A stretch of 64,000 nucleotides of DNA from Ochrobactrum sp. RH2CCR150 (GCA_014138095.1 JACGXE010000001.1:682001-746000); one strand, 5' to 3'; numbered from the stretch's first letter, positions 36,155-45,617 are shown. The notes: generated by a model from the sequence alone, not told the origin. Program-made: numbers and translations.

Positions 36155-37042
36155 TCAAGGTTTTTTTGAAGTTCCACCACTAGCAAGTGTGAGCCAGGCC
36201 CGCGCTGCATGGGACAGAAACGCGCCTTTGCGCCAGATCAGAGCCATGTTCCAGTTCATGTCCGCATCGGTGATTTTCTGAATGCGGACGCCGGAATGAT
36301 GGCGTTGCTCGGCGATCATCAGGGGCAGGAAGCCGACGCCCATGCCCGCCGCCACCAGTTCGACGATGAAGTCGATCTGGCTGGAGCGGACCGCGACATT
36401 CGGGGCAAAGCCATGCTGCTGGCAGGCATCGAGGATGATATGATTGAGTGCGAAGCCGCTTTCAAAAAGAATGAAGGGCGAGCCTGCGATCTGGTCCAGC
36501 GTGACGCCGTCGCCGGAAGCCGCCTCATGGGTCGCCGGGAGCAGGGCCACAACGGGCTCGCAGCGCACATCCTGCCACTCGAAACTGTCTTCGACCGGCA
36601 GAAGCGAGGCAGCAAGCTCGACATCGCCTGCCAGCAGAAGCTCTTCCAGACGGCGGCTGCCATGCTCGACCAGCTGAATGTCGATATCCGGATGAAGCTT
36701 GGTATAGGCGGCGAAGACCGGCGCAAACAGCACGCTGGAGCCGATGGGCGGCAGTCCGAGACGCAGGAGACCGCGTTTCAGGCCGCGCAATTCGCCAAGC
36801 TCTGCCAGCAGATCGTCCTTCTCGGCCAGCATGGCCAAGGCGCGGCGATAAACAATGTCGCCCGCCGCAGTCAGGCGGGGCGGGGCAGCGTCACGGTCGA
36901 GAAGGGCAAGGCCCAGCTCTTCCTCCAGCTGCTTCACCGCTTTGCTGACCGTGGACTGGGTCGCGTGAATGGCTCTGGCCGCAGCGGAAAACCCGCCTTG
37001 GCGCACCACCTCCACAAATGCCTGAAAGCTCCTCAAGTTCAT
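36155..37042 (-). CDS. LysR-family regulator, CidR-like by context
   Basis: The 295-residue protein has the LysR helix-turn-helix at the N-terminus (MNLRSFQAFVEVVRQGGFSA, then ATQSTVSKAVKQLEEELG) and an effector-binding domain from about 90 (GLLRLGLPPIGSSVLFAPVF). It is divergent from the CidA/LrgA-LrgB pair starting at 37166. That layout matches LysR regulators such as CidR that sense acetate or overflow metabolites and switch on cid/lrg genes. The 123-base space would hold the shared promoter; it contains CTATTCTATATCGGAATAGCA, with near-symmetric TATTC/GAATA. Regulation of the neighbours is inference. Confidence 0.88.
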   Translation of the reverse strand: MNLRSFQAFVEVVRQGGFSAAARAIHATQSTVSKAVKQLEEELGLALLDRDAAPPRLTAAGDIVYRRALAMLAEKDDLLAELGELRGLKRGLLRLGLPPIGSSVLFAPVFAAYTKLHPDIDIQLVEHGSRRLEELLLAGDVELAASLLPVEDSFEWQDVRCEPVVALLPATHEAASGDGVTLDQIAGSPFILFESGFALNHIILDACQQHGFAPNVAVRSSQIDFIVELVAAGMGVGFLPLMIAEQRHHSGVRIQKITDADMNWNMALIWRKGAFLSHAARAWLTLASGGTSKKP

Positions 37043-37165
37043 GAGCTATTCTATATCGGAATAGCAGCAATGAAATCAATTCATTTCTAGAATAAGCCGG
37101 GACGGCCTATATTGATCCTCAACAACAGACCGAATTCAAACGGGCAACGGCCCGGGAAGAACCCC

Positions 37166-37585
37166 ATGAACGCCTCCAGAAATGCTCATACTCTTGCTGT
37201 CCGCTTTCGTTATGCGCTGCACCATAGCCGCATGATGCAGATTGCGACGCTGGTCGGCTTCTGGCTGGCGGGTGAAGCTTTCGTCCGCGTGGTCGGTCTG
37301 CCTCTGCCGGGCGGTATCATCGGCATGGCGCTGGTGCTGGCGCTTTTGTTGAGCGGTCGTGTCAGCCTGTTCAGCATGAAGCGCGGCGCGGAATGGTTTC
37401 TGGCCGAGATGCTGCTGTTCTTCGTGCCTGCCGTTCTGGCGATCCTTGAGCATCGCGAACTGATAGGCGTGCTCGGCCTGAAGATCATGGCTGTCATCCT
37501 GCTCGGCACACTGACGGTGATGAGCGTCACCGCATTGACGGTAGACCTCTGCTATCGCTGGAGCCTTCGTTATGCTGCCAAGTAA
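37166..37585 (+). CDS. CidA/LrgA-family membrane protein
   Basis: The 139-residue protein has four hydrophobic segments and the CidA/LrgA pattern: GFWLAGEAFVRVVGLPLPGG with IIGMALVLALLL, then RGAEWFLAEMLLFFVPAVLA and a C-terminal segment with VILLGTLTVMSVTALTVDL. These holin-like proteins act with LrgB partners in control of cell lysis and in pyruvate or glycolate transport. I placed the start at ATG 37166 behind GGGAAG. Its 3' end overlaps the LrgB-type gene by 14 bases, so they are translated together. Regulation by the divergent LysR protein is likely. Confidence 0.9.
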   Translation: MNASRNAHTLAVRFRYALHHSRMMQIATLVGFWLAGEAFVRVVGLPLPGGIIGMALVLALLLSGRVSLFSMKRGAEWFLAEMLLFFVPAVLAILEHRELIGVLGLKIMAVILLGTLTVMSVTALTVDLCYRWSLRYAAK

Positions 37586-38267
37586 CCCCTTCGTGGCAAC
37601 GCTGTTCTGGTCGGCGGCCACGATCCTGCTTTATCTTGCGGCAAAGCGCGTTTATCGCCGCTTTCCCATGTGGTGGCTGACGCCTCTGGCCGTTACGCCG
37701 CTTCTGCTGATGGGGCTGGTTGTCGCGCTCAACGAAAACTATCGCGGCTATTTCGGCGCCACGCATTGGCTGGTGGCTCTGCTGGGCCCTGCAACGGTTG
37801 CCTTCGCAATTCCCATCTATCAGCAGCGCGCGACGATCCGCCGGTACTGGCCGGTTCTTCTGGCCGGTGTGCTGGTCGGCAGTTCGTCGGCCATGGCTTC
37901 GGCCTGGGGGCTGGCGCATCTGCTCGGTCTCAACGAGGCGATCAGCCTCAGCCTGATGCCGCGTTCGATGAGCACGCCTTTTGCGATGACTGTTTCGGGC
38001 GACATTGGCGGCACGCCGGACCTGACCGCCATCTTCGTGGTGCTGACTGGCGTTTTCGGTGCGGCGCTCGGCGAAATGATGCTCAACTGGCTGCCGCTGC
38101 GTTCGGCGCTGGCGCGCGGCGCACTGTTCGGCATGGGCGCACATGGCGCTGGCGTGGCGAAGGCCCACCAGATCGGCAGCGAGGAAGGTTCCATCGCCGG
38201 TCTCGTCATGGTGCTGGTTGGACTGGTGAATGTGCTGGCTGCGCCGCTGATCGCGCAGTTCCTGTAA
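37572..38267 (+). CDS. LrgB-family membrane protein
   Basis: A 231-residue polytopic protein with about seven membrane segments. Family motifs are GPATVAFAIPIYQQ, the SLMPRSMSTPFAMTVSGDIG segment (residues near 130-150, the most conserved part of LrgB), and GALFGMGAHGAGVAKAHQIG. LrgB/CidB proteins pair with CidA/LrgA and export or import small metabolites such as glycolate. The ATG at 37572 lies inside the end of the upstream gene, indicating coupling. A terminator follows at 38300. Confidence 0.92.
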   Translation: MLPSNPFVATLFWSAATILLYLAAKRVYRRFPMWWLTPLAVTPLLLMGLVVALNENYRGYFGATHWLVALLGPATVAFAIPIYQQRATIRRYWPVLLAGVLVGSSSAMASAWGLAHLLGLNEAISLSLMPRSMSTPFAMTVSGDIGGTPDLTAIFVVLTGVFGAALGEMMLNWLPLRSALARGALFGMGAHGAGVAKAHQIGSEEGSIAGLVMVLVGLVNVLAAPLIAQFL

Positions 38268-38299
38268 GTTTCTGTTACCAAAAGATAAAACAGCTCAGA

Positions 38300-38325
38300 C
38301 AAGCGCCCGTTTTGCGGGCGCTTGT
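38300..38325 (+). terminator. Terminator after the LrgB gene
   Basis: ACAAGCGCCCG, loop TTTT and GCGGGCGCTTGT form a long stem, followed by GCATTTTTGG. It closes the CidA-LrgB transcript and insulates the small RNA that follows. Confidence 0.8.
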
Positions 38326-38427
38326 GCATTTTTGGCGACTGCCTGTTTCTTGAGCATTGTCGAATTTGCATAACTGACATGCATTATTAACCGTTGTTGA
38401 AAAATGAGCCACCGGTTAGAACTTGGT

Positions 38428-38541
38428 CATCGAGTTCACTCCTCCTCCCAGAACTCGATACCGGAATACGGCACTCCTCCTCCCAGCCGTATTCGAAGAT
38501 CAGGCCGCGCATCCTCCTCCCGCGCGGCCTTTTTCTTTTTC
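38428..38541 (+). ncRNA. ar14-like small RNA with three anti-Shine-Dalgarno hairpin loops
   Basis: Three consecutive hairpins, each with a 9-base-pair perfect stem, lie at 38429-38459, 38464-38494 and 38502-38530. The first two have identical 13-base loops ACTCCTCCTCCCA; the third has ATCCTCCTCCC. The third stem ends in TTTTTCTTTTT, a rho-independent terminator. Unpaired CCTCCTCCC is the reverse of the Shine-Dalgarno sequence, so each loop can block ribosome binding on mRNAs. This matches the Rhizobiales ar14 family (NfeR1 of Sinorhizobium). A weak promoter TTGTTG-17-TAGAAC (38394-38422) predicts a start near 38429 and an RNA of about 112 nucleotides. It is intergenic and probably acts in trans with Hfq. 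Confidence 0.85.
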
Positions 38542-38683
38542 TGAACCTCCCCAGACAAGCACTGTTCCTGTACCGCCGCTTTGACCGTATGCGTTGACAA
38601 TCCGTCACCGCATAGCCCCATGGGCAATCCGCGCTGGCTGTACTATCTCTCCTGCAGCTTTATTAGGACGGGAGATCGCAATC

Positions 38684-40234
38684 ATGACCAGTGGCATCCA
38701 TCATCTCACGCTGATCACACGCAAGGTGCAGGCGAATGTCGATTTCTATGCGGGCTTTCTGGGTCTGCGTATCGTCAAGCGGACGGGCGGCTTCGAGGAT
38801 GCCGAGCAGTTGCATCTGTTCTATGGCGACCGCTCCGGCACGCCAGGTTCCCTGATCACCTTTCTGGTCTGGGAAGACGGCTCCAAAGGCCGCGTCGGTC
38901 ACGGGCAGGTCAGCGAAATCGCGCTTTCCATCGACCGGACGGCCATCGGCTTCTGGCTGGAACGCGCCTTGCGTTATCACGTACAGTCGGAGGGACCGGT
39001 GCAGGAATTCGGCGAGCCGGTTCTGCGGCTGCGCGATCCCGACGGCGTGATTGTCAAGCTGGTCGGCAGCGATCTGGCAGCCAATGATCCGTGGTCCGGC
39101 GAGGGCATTCCGGCTGAATTCGCCATTCGCCGGATACGCTCCGCCACCATCCTGTCGGAACAGCCAGAACAGACGGTTGCTTTTATCGAGCGCTATTTCG
39201 GCTTTCACCGTCAGGGGAAGGAAGAAACCATCGACCGGCTTGTGTCGGATTCCGGCGACGCCATCGATGTGCGCGATGCGAGCGGCTTCTGGCCCGGCAT
39301 TCCGGGGACCGGGATTGCCGATCATGTGGCCTTTCGCGCCCGCACGACCGATGATGTGACAACGCTGGAAAAGGAGCTGTCGAAGCTCAATTCCAGCGAG
39401 GTCAACGTGCATGACCGCAAGTATTTCACCTCGCTCTATGTTCGTGAGCCGGGCGGAACTCTGTTCGAATTCGCCACCGACGCCCCCGGATTCACCGTGG
39501 ACGAGCCGGTGGAAACATTGGGGCAGCTTCTGTTTGTGCCGCCGGGCAATGAGAAGCAGGCTCAAGCGATCCGCGCCCGCATGCCGCAATTCGGCCTGCC
39601 GGGTGAGGAGCGGGTGATCTATCGCGACCTGCCCTTCGTCCATCGTGTTCATCAGCCGGAAGACCCGGATGGCAGCACGCTGATCCTGCTGCATGGTTCG
39701 GGCGGTAATGAGAATGATCTCATGCCGCTCGCCCGTCTTGCCGCGCCGCGCGCTACGCTTATCGGGGTTCGCGGTCGCAGCACGGAGGAGGGAATTCAGC
39801 GCTGGTTCCGCCGTTTCGATCAGAAGCGGTTCGACCAGAAGGACATCCGGTTCGAAGCGGAAGCCTTTGAGGCTTTCGTGGAGGGCGCGATTGCGGCCTA
39901 CGATATCGACCCGGGCCGACTGGCCTTTATCGGCAATTCCAACGGGGCAAACCTGCTTGCGGCCTTCATGCGGCTTCATCCGCATATCGTGCACAAGGCG
40001 ATTTTGCTGCGTGCATCGGAAGTGCTGGAGGAACAGCCGGATGCCGATCTGTCCGATGCTGCCGTTCTCCAGTTGAACGGTGCAGCCGATCCGTTCGGCG
40101 ATGCTTCGGGCACATTGGCAAAGGCGCTGCGTGAAGACGGTGCGGATATCGACGTTCGCGCAATCGAGGGCTGGCATGGTCTGACCGACGACGATATTCG
40201 CGTCACCGGCGAATGGCTCAAGCAGAAACTCTAA
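38684..40234 (+). CDS. Ring-cleaving dioxygenase (VOC) fused to an esterase/phospholipase domain
   Basis: A 516-residue fusion. The N-terminal 300 residues are a double VOC domain like Bacillus MhqO/MhqE: IHHLTLITRKVQANVDFYAGF with the metal His, IADHVAFRA, and SLYVREPGGTLFEFATD with the Glu ligand. The rest (about 320-516) is an alpha/beta hydrolase like MhqD/YpfH: LILLHGSGGNENDL, nucleophile motif GNSNGAN (G-x-S-x-G) and terminal His in EGWHGL. The two partners are separate genes in the Bacillus quinone-stress (mhq) regulon. Here they are one protein, suggesting successive action on quinone or aromatic substrates. The ATG at 38684 follows GGGAGA. Confidence 0.88.
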   Translation: MTSGIHHLTLITRKVQANVDFYAGFLGLRIVKRTGGFEDAEQLHLFYGDRSGTPGSLITFLVWEDGSKGRVGHGQVSEIALSIDRTAIGFWLERALRYHVQSEGPVQEFGEPVLRLRDPDGVIVKLVGSDLAANDPWSGEGIPAEFAIRRIRSATILSEQPEQTVAFIERYFGFHRQGKEETIDRLVSDSGDAIDVRDASGFWPGIPGTGIADHVAFRARTTDDVTTLEKELSKLNSSEVNVHDRKYFTSLYVREPGGTLFEFATDAPGFTVDEPVETLGQLLFVPPGNEKQAQAIRARMPQFGLPGEERVIYRDLPFVHRVHQPEDPDGSTLILLHGSGGNENDLMPLARLAAPRATLIGVRGRSTEEGIQRWFRRFDQKRFDQKDIRFEAEAFEAFVEGAIAAYDIDPGRLAFIGNSNGANLLAAFMRLHPHIVHKAILLRASEVLEEQPDADLSDAAVLQLNGAADPFGDASGTLAKALREDGADIDVRAIEGWHGLTDDDIRVTGEWLKQKL

Positions 40235-40256
40235 AGTGCTTGCCGATCAAACAACG

Positions 40257-40291
40257 AAAAGGGCCGCCGGATTTCTCCGGCGGCCCTTTTT
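40257..40291. terminator. Bidirectional terminator between the two dioxygenase genes
   Basis: GGGCCGCCGG, loop ATTTCT and CCGGCGGCCC with A- and T-runs on the flanks serves both convergent genes. Confidence 0.9.
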
Positions 40292-40296
40292 ACTTT

Positions 40297-41250
40297 TTAG
40301 TCTAATGGCTTGAGGCCCTTTTCGATGGCTGCGCGCTTGCTTTCCAGGAAAGGCGGCAGCGACAGGCTTTCGCCGAGGCTCTCCAGCGGTTCGTCGACGG
40401 CAAAGCCCGGACCGTCGGTTGCAATCTCGAACAGGATGCCATTCGGTTCGCGGAAGTAGAGCGAACGGAAATAGTAGCGCTCGACTTCACCGCTGGAAGG
40501 CACCCGTAGCGACCGCAGGCGTTCGACCCATTCCTGCATGCTTTCCTGGTCCGGCGTGCGGAAGGCGACGTGGTGCACCGCACCCGCACCCTGCCATGCA
40601 GTTGGCAGGTTTGGCTGCACGGCGACATGCAATTCGGCTGCCGCACCGCCCGGTCCCATCGAGAAGACATGGACATGGCCTTCGCCATCGGGCGAGGCAT
40701 AGTCGCCGGTCTCGCTCATGTTCATCAGCTTTTCGAGCACGATCTTTGTCGGCGCGAGGTCTGGAACACTGAGCGTGATCGGGCCAAGGCCGCGAATCTG
40801 CCTGTCGGCGGGAACGGGGCTTCTGTCCCAGCTATGGGCGTCGCCTGCGCCGCCATCGTCGGTCAGCCGTAGACGCTGGCCTTCAGGATCTTCGAAATCG
40901 AGCACGGCGCGGCCAGCCACTTCAAAGATATCGCCGGTTTCAATGCCCTGTTCGTTCAGGCGCTTGCGCCACCAATCAAGACTTTCGACGCCATTCACAC
41001 GCAGACCCGTGCGGGCCACGCTGTTGGTGCCGCGGCGTTCGCGCTCAACCGGCCAGTCGAAGAAGGTGATGTCGGTTCCCGGCGATGCCAGACCATCGGC
41101 ATAGAACAGGTGGTAGGCGCTGGTGTCGTCCTGATTGACGGTCTTCTTGACGAGCCGCAGCCCGAGCGTGTCCGTGTAAAAGCGACGGTTGCCCGGTGCG
41201 TTGGCGGTGATAGCCGTAAGGTGGTGCAGTCCGGTGAGTTCCAAAGCCAT
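40297..41250 (-). CDS. Ring-cleaving dioxygenase (VOC, MhqO/MhqE-like)
   Basis: The 317-residue protein is a double VOC-domain dioxygenase. [20 protein letters not shown] begins the first module with the first metal His; [18 protein letters not shown] supplies the second His; [15 protein letters not shown] supplies the Glu. Family members cleave hydroquinone-type rings or detoxify quinones. It is convergent with the fused protein at 38684 and about 35-40% alike by eye in its N-terminal half, so they may be paralogues. The ATG at 41250 follows AAAGGAGGC. No other domain is present. Confidence 0.9.
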   Translation of the reverse strand: MALELTGLHHLTAITANAPGNRRFYTDTLGLRLVKKTVNQDDTSAYHLFYADGLASPGTDITFFDWPVERERRGTNSVARTGLRVNGVESLDWWRKRLNEQGIETGDIFEVAGRAVLDFEDPEGQRLRLTDDGGAGDAHSWDRSPVPADRQIRGLGPITLSVPDLAPTKIVLEKLMNMSETGDYASPDGEGHVHVFSMGPGGAAAELHVAVQPNLPTAWQGAGAVHHVAFRTPDQESMQEWVERLRSLRVPSSGEVERYYFRSLYFREPNGILFEIATDGPGFAVDEPLESLGESLSLPPFLESKRAAIEKGLKPLD

Positions 41251-41543
41251 GATTGCCTCCTTTGTTCAGGGAGTTGCGTTTGCTGTTGGTCCCTATATCG
41301 GCCGTCAGGGTGGTCCGGAAAAGTGTTAGTTGCTGAACAGTGTGTAACCGATAAGTCGCAGCCGCGGCGCGATCGTTCTGCGGGTGATAAAAGGGGCTTG
41401 GCAGAACTCCCCCGGTAAAGAATATGTTAACGTGCAAAATTCGCAGTGTAAAAGAAACTCGGGTTTATTGACGTGGCGCGTCTTGGCTTCCAGAAATCGG
41501 TTCTGATTTTTGGTTGAAGCGGTGGCGTAAAGGGAGCTTGGTT

Positions 41544-42791
41544 TTGCAGAGCATGTTTCGTCGGGCTGTGCCTGCATTGCTTGTTTTGATGACACTGCTC
41601 GCAGGCTGCGCCGGCCGCCCTGAAGGCGTGCTTCTGCCTGTCGGCGACGTGACCACGCCCGGAGCGACCAAGGTCGACCTGCTCGTCGCTACCACCCGTC
41701 GCCCATCCGACAATCCCGGCATTCTCTTCTCCGGTGAGCGTGACAAGCTGGTCTCGATCAATGATATCGTCGTGTCCATTCCGCCGGAAAAGAACCGCAA
41801 GGCGGGTGAGGTGCAATGGCCGAAGAAGCTGCCGCCCAATCCGCAGACCGATTTTACCACCGTCAGCGTGACACCGATCAAGACCGATGTTGAAGTGGCA
41901 GGCTGGGTTCGCCCCCATCTCACCAAGAGCCGCCGCGTGATGGTGTTCGTGCACGGCTTCAACAATACATTTGAAGATTCCGTCTATCGCTTTGCGCAGA
42001 TCGTGCACGATTCCGGGGCCGATGTTGCGCCGGTGATCTTCACCTGGCCATCGCGCGCCAGCGTGTTCGACTATAATTACGACAAGGAAAGCACCAACTA
42101 TTCCCGCGATGCGCTGGAGCAGGTGCTGCGCGCCATTGCCCGCGAGCCGGAGGTGAAGGACATCACCGTCATGGCCCATTCCATGGGCAGCTGGCTGACG
42201 GTTGAAGCGCTGCGCCAGATGGCGATCCGCGACGGACGGGTGAATGCCAAGGTCACAGACGTCATTCTGGCCTCGCCCGATCTGGACGTCGATGTGTTTG
42301 CCAAGCAATTTCTGGCGATGGGCAAGGATCATCCGCGCTTCACGCTGTTCACATCGCGCGACGACCGCGCACTTGCGCTGTCGCGGCGCATTTCGGGCAA
42401 TATCGACCGTCTGGGCCAGATCGATCCGTCCATCGAACCTTATCGTTCGGGGCTTGAGCAGGCGGGCATTACCGTCATCGATCTCACCAAGCTCAAATCG
42501 GGCGACAGGCTCAATCACGGCAAATTTGCCTCCAGTCCGGAGGTCGTGCAGCTGATCGGTCAGCGCCTCGTTGCGGGCCAGACCATCACGGATTCGCAGA
42601 TCGGTATCGGCGACCGTCTGGGTGCGGTGGCAATTGGCACGGCGCAGGGTGTCGGTACGGCGGCCTCTCTCGTGGTCACGGCGCCGATTGCCGTGTTCGA
42701 TCCGAACACGCGCAAGACCTATGACGAGCAGATCGACCGTTTCGGCCGCGCTGTTGGCAATACGGTGGGTGCGGCAGTCACACCGCAATGA
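41544..42791 (+). CDS. Lipoprotein alpha/beta hydrolase (DUF900-like)
   Basis: A protein of about 415 residues with a lipoprotein signal: basic MFRRAVPALLVLMTLLAGCA, lipobox Leu-Ala-Gly-Cys. The body is an alpha/beta hydrolase of the DUF900 type: VMVFVHGFNNTFEDSVYRFA (oxyanion hole), FTWPSRASVFDYNYDKEST, nucleophile elbow MAHSMGSWL and the LASPDLDVDVFAKQF segment. It is predicted to sit lipid-anchored in the cell envelope; its substrate is unknown. The TTG at 41544 has GGGAG at the best spacing; ATG 41553 is the alternative. It precedes panC by 79 bases and is probably a separate transcript. Confidence 0.85.
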   Translation: MQSMFRRAVPALLVLMTLLAGCAGRPEGVLLPVGDVTTPGATKVDLLVATTRRPSDNPGILFSGERDKLVSINDIVVSIPPEKNRKAGEVQWPKKLPPNPQTDFTTVSVTPIKTDVEVAGWVRPHLTKSRRVMVFVHGFNNTFEDSVYRFAQIVHDSGADVAPVIFTWPSRASVFDYNYDKESTNYSRDALEQVLRAIAREPEVKDITVMAHSMGSWLTVEALRQMAIRDGRVNAKVTDVILASPDLDVDVFAKQFLAMGKDHPRFTLFTSRDDRALALSRRISGNIDRLGQIDPSIEPYRSGLEQAGITVIDLTKLKSGDRLNHGKFASSPEVVQLIGQRLVAGQTITDSQIGIGDRLGAVAIGTAQGVGTAASLVVTAPIAVFDPNTRKTYDEQIDRFGRAVGNTVGAAVTPQ

Positions 42792-42870
42792 TCTGATACA
42801 GCCTGTTGTCATATTAGGCCTGACACGGTAGGAGTCCTCGCCATTCATTTGGCCGCGAGGAGGAACGGGC

Positions 42871-43740
42871 ATGCAGATTATCCGCACCATCGAGGAGTTG
42901 CGGCAGGTCTTGGCGCCTGCGCGTCGTGCGGGCAAGCGCATCGGCTTCGTGCCGACCATGGGCTATCTTCACAAAGGCCATCTGGAACTTGTTCACCGGT
43001 CACGCGCCGACAATGACGTGACTGTCGTGTCGATCTTCGTCAATCCGCTGCAATTTGGCGCGAATGAAGATCTCGACAAATATCCGCGTGATCTGGAGCG
43101 CGATGCCACTCTGTTGCGCGGGGCAGAGGTCGATTACCTCTTCGCGCCAGCCGTCAGCGATATGTATCCCCGCCCGATGCAGACCGTGGTGGATGTGCCG
43201 ACCCTTGGCAACCAGATGGAAGGCGAGGCGCGTCCCGGCCACTTCGCCGGTGTCGCAACGGTAGTCAGCAAGTTCTTCAACATCGTTGGTCCAGACGCCG
43301 CCTATTTCGGCGAAAAGGATTTTCAGCAACTCGTCATCATCCGCCGTATGGTGGACGACATGGCCATTCCGGTACGCGTGGTTGGCGTCAAGACCGTGCG
43401 GGAGGATGACGGGCTCGCCTGTTCGTCCCGCAATGTCTATCTGTCGCCTGAGCAGCGCGCCGCCGCCATCATCGTGCCGAAAGCGCTCGATGAAGCCGAG
43501 CGGCTTTATCGGTCCGGTGTGGACGATCCCGATGCACTGGAAACGGCAATTCGTGCGTTTATCGCCACGGAACCGCTGGCGACGCCGGAAGTTGTGGCGC
43601 TGCGTGACCCTGAGACGCTGGAACGCCTGACGGCGGTGCAGGGGCGGCCCGTGCTGATTGCGTTGTTCGTGCGGCTTGGTACAACGCGGCTTCTCGATAA
43701 TCGCGTCATTGCGCATGTGGCGCAGGAACAGGCGGCCTGA
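42871..43740 (+). CDS. panC: Pantothenate synthetase
   Basis: The 289-residue enzyme joins pantoate and beta-alanine with ATP to give pantothenate. It has the nucleotidyltransferase HIGH-like [11 protein letters not shown] (about 30-40), [55 protein letters not shown], and the KMSK-like segment [10 protein letters not shown]. The gene overlaps or abuts panB (stop at 43740, next ATG at 43742), giving a panC-panB operon for coenzyme A synthesis. The ATG follows GAGGAGG. No anomaly was seen. Confidence 0.97.
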   Translation: MQIIRTIEELRQVLAPARRAGKRIGFVPTMGYLHKGHLELVHRSRADNDVTVVSIFVNPLQFGANEDLDKYPRDLERDATLLRGAEVDYLFAPAVSDMYPRPMQTVVDVPTLGNQMEGEARPGHFAGVATVVSKFFNIVGPDAAYFGEKDFQQLVIIRRMVDDMAIPVRVVGVKTVREDDGLACSSRNVYLSPEQRAAAIIVPKALDEAERLYRSGVDDPDALETAIRAFIATEPLATPEVVALRDPETLERLTAVQGRPVLIALFVRLGTTRLLDNRVIAHVAQEQAA

Positions 43741-43741
43741 G

Positions 43742-44569
43742 ATGAGCGCACCCGTCAAACAGAAGCGACTGACACCCAAGGCCATTTCGGCTCTTAAGGG
43801 CGAGCGCCCGATTGTCAGCCTCACTGCCTATACGACGCCGATTGCGCGGCTGCTCGATCCCCATTGCGACCTGCTGCTGGTGGGGGATTCGCTCGGCATG
43901 GTGCTTTACGGCATGGATTCCACCCTTGCCGTCACGCTCGACATGATGATCGCCCATGGCCAAGCGGTGATGCGTGGGGCCGAAACGGCTTGTGTCATCG
44001 TCGATATGCCGTTCGGTTCCTATCAGGAATCGAAGGAACAGGCGTTTCGCAATGCCGCCCGCGTGATGCAGGAAACCGGCTGCGACGGGGTCAAGCTTGA
44101 AGGCGGCGAGGAAATGGCCGAAACGGTCGATTTTCTGGTCCGGCGAGGCATTCCGGTGTTCGGTCATGTCGGCCTGATGCCGCAACAGGTCAATACGGTT
44201 GGCGGCTTCCGTTCGCTCGGACGCGATGACGATGAGGCCGACCGTATTCGTCGCGATGCGCAGGCTATCGCCGATGCCGGTGTGTTTGCGCTGGTCATTG
44301 AGGGCACAGTAGAGCCGCTGGCGCGCGAGATCACCGCATCGCTTTCCGTCCCGACGGTTGGCATCGGGGCATCGGCGGCGTGCGACGGGCAGATATTGGT
44401 CTCGGACGATATGCTGGGGCTGTTTCAGGATTTCACACCGCGCTTCGTGAAGCGCTTTGCGCAACTGGCGCCGCAAGTGTCCGATGCGGCGAAAGCCTAT
44501 GCCGAGGAGGTGCGGGCGCGCACATTCCCGGGACCGGAGCATGTTTTTGGCGCGAAACCCAAGGCCTGA
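43742..44569 (+). CDS. panB: Ketopantoate hydroxymethyltransferase
   Basis: The 275-residue enzyme adds a hydroxymethyl group from 5,10-methylenetetrahydrofolate to 2-oxoisovalerate, the first committed step to pantothenate. Family motifs are [30 protein letters not shown] (Mg2+ site), [19 protein letters not shown], and [17 protein letters not shown]. Start ATG 43742 is one base after the panC stop. An apparent longer frame opens inside panC and is not used. It is followed by nadQ after 86 bases. Confidence 0.97.
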   Translation: MSAPVKQKRLTPKAISALKGERPIVSLTAYTTPIARLLDPHCDLLLVGDSLGMVLYGMDSTLAVTLDMMIAHGQAVMRGAETACVIVDMPFGSYQESKEQAFRNAARVMQETGCDGVKLEGGEEMAETVDFLVRRGIPVFGHVGLMPQQVNTVGGFRSLGRDDDEADRIRRDAQAIADAGVFALVIEGTVEPLAREITASLSVPTVGIGASAACDGQILVSDDMLGLFQDFTPRFVKRFAQLAPQVSDAAKAYAEEVRARTFPGPEHVFGAKPKA

Positions 44570-44655
44570 TTAGCAAAACCTGTGCCGTATGGCGGTAGCG
44601 CCTTGTAATTATTCGTCAATCGCGTTCAATGTCGGAAGTGTTTTCCGGAGTTGCT

Positions 44656-45579
44656 GTGACCGACGATATTGCCCATACCGAACTGATTGCCGTGCTGGCC
44701 GCCGTGACCAGCGAACAGCCGCGCGTCATGACTGTGCGACAGGGGCAGGCCCTGCCATCTGGCCCGTTCGAAAGCGAGCACCGTTCGTTGCAATCCGGTC
44801 TGCGCGCCTGGGTGCAGTCGGAAACCGCGCATCCGGTCGGCTATCTGGAGCAGCTCTACACTTTTGCCGACCGTGACCGTCACGCCCAGGGCGAACGCAT
44901 CATTTCGATCAGCTATCTCGGCCTCGTGCGCGAAAGCGATGCGGCGGCAGGGCAGGCGGGCTGGCGCGGATGGTATGATTATCTGCCGTGGGAAGATCAC
45001 CGTCAGGGCGAGCCGGCCATCATGGAGCATCTCAACAATGCGCTCCTTGTCTGGGCCTATCGGGCCGAAACGCCGGAATTGACGGCGCAGCGCATGCGGC
45101 GCATCTCTTTCACTTTCGGCTTTGACAATGGAGAGTGGGGCGGGCGCTGGAACGAAGACCTCGTGCTGCAACGCTATGAGCTCCTGTTCGAGGCTGGTCT
45201 GGTGGCGGAAGCCGGAATGAAGGAAGACGAGAACGGCCGTTCCATGTTTGCCGATCATCGCCGCATCCTCGCCACGGCGATTGCGCGGCTGCGCGCCAAG
45301 ATCAAATATCGCCCGGTGGTGTTCGAATTGATGCCGGACAGTTTTACGCTTTTGCAACTCCAACGGACTGTCGAAGCGCTGGCGGGTCTGCGCCTGCACA
45401 AACAGAATTTCCGCCGCCTGATCGAGCAGCAGGATCTCGTCGAAGAAACCGGCGAAAGCGACAGTGAAACAGGTGGTCGCCCGGCAAAACTGTTCCGTTT
45501 CCGCTACTCGATTGTCGAGGAACGCGCCCTTTCCGAGCGCCATCTGGCCGGAGCCAAGCTGCCAATCTCCCGCGATTGA
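44656..45579 (+). CDS. nadQ: NadQ-type NAD-biosynthesis regulator
   Basis: The 307-residue protein matches COG4111: an N-terminal Nudix-like domain without a functional Nudix box (RVMTVRQGQALPSGPFESEH, GYLEQLYTFADRDRH, ISISYLGLVRE) and a C-terminal winged-helix region (about 225-300; FTLLQLQRTVEALAGLRLHK). In alphaproteobacteria this family (NadQ, an NrtR-like repressor) controls nadABC. Here it lies directly ahead of nadA, separated by two near-perfect palindromes. I chose GTG 44656 because GGAG is five bases upstream; the frame opens nine codons earlier. Autoregulation is not shown. Confidence 0.82.
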   Translation: MTDDIAHTELIAVLAAVTSEQPRVMTVRQGQALPSGPFESEHRSLQSGLRAWVQSETAHPVGYLEQLYTFADRDRHAQGERIISISYLGLVRESDAAAGQAGWRGWYDYLPWEDHRQGEPAIMEHLNNALLVWAYRAETPELTAQRMRRISFTFGFDNGEWGGRWNEDLVLQRYELLFEAGLVAEAGMKEDENGRSMFADHRRILATAIARLRAKIKYRPVVFELMPDSFTLLQLQRTVEALAGLRLHKQNFRRLIEQQDLVEETGESDSETGGRPAKLFRFRYSIVEERALSERHLAGAKLPISRD

Positions 45580-45603
45580 CAATATACTCGAATCGAGTAT
45601 AAG
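45577..45603 (+). promoter_or_regulatory. nadA promoter with NadQ-type operator 1
   Basis: TTGACA at 45577-45582 is followed at 15-16 bases by TATAAG. The spacer holds the perfect palindrome TATACTCGA-A-TCGAGTATA (45583-45601). A repressor bound here would cover the promoter. Confidence 0.75.
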
Positions 45604-45617
45604 TTCATAAACATGAA

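Noticed and set aside
38387..38401. CtrA-like box TTAA-N7-TGAA ahead of the small RNA
   Set aside because: One mismatch in a short motif; such matches are common by chance in AT-rich gaps.
38387..38627. Minus- and plus-strand frames of 60-73 codons over the small RNA
   Set aside because: They exist only because the hairpins lack stops; no initiation signals and the RNA explains the sequence.
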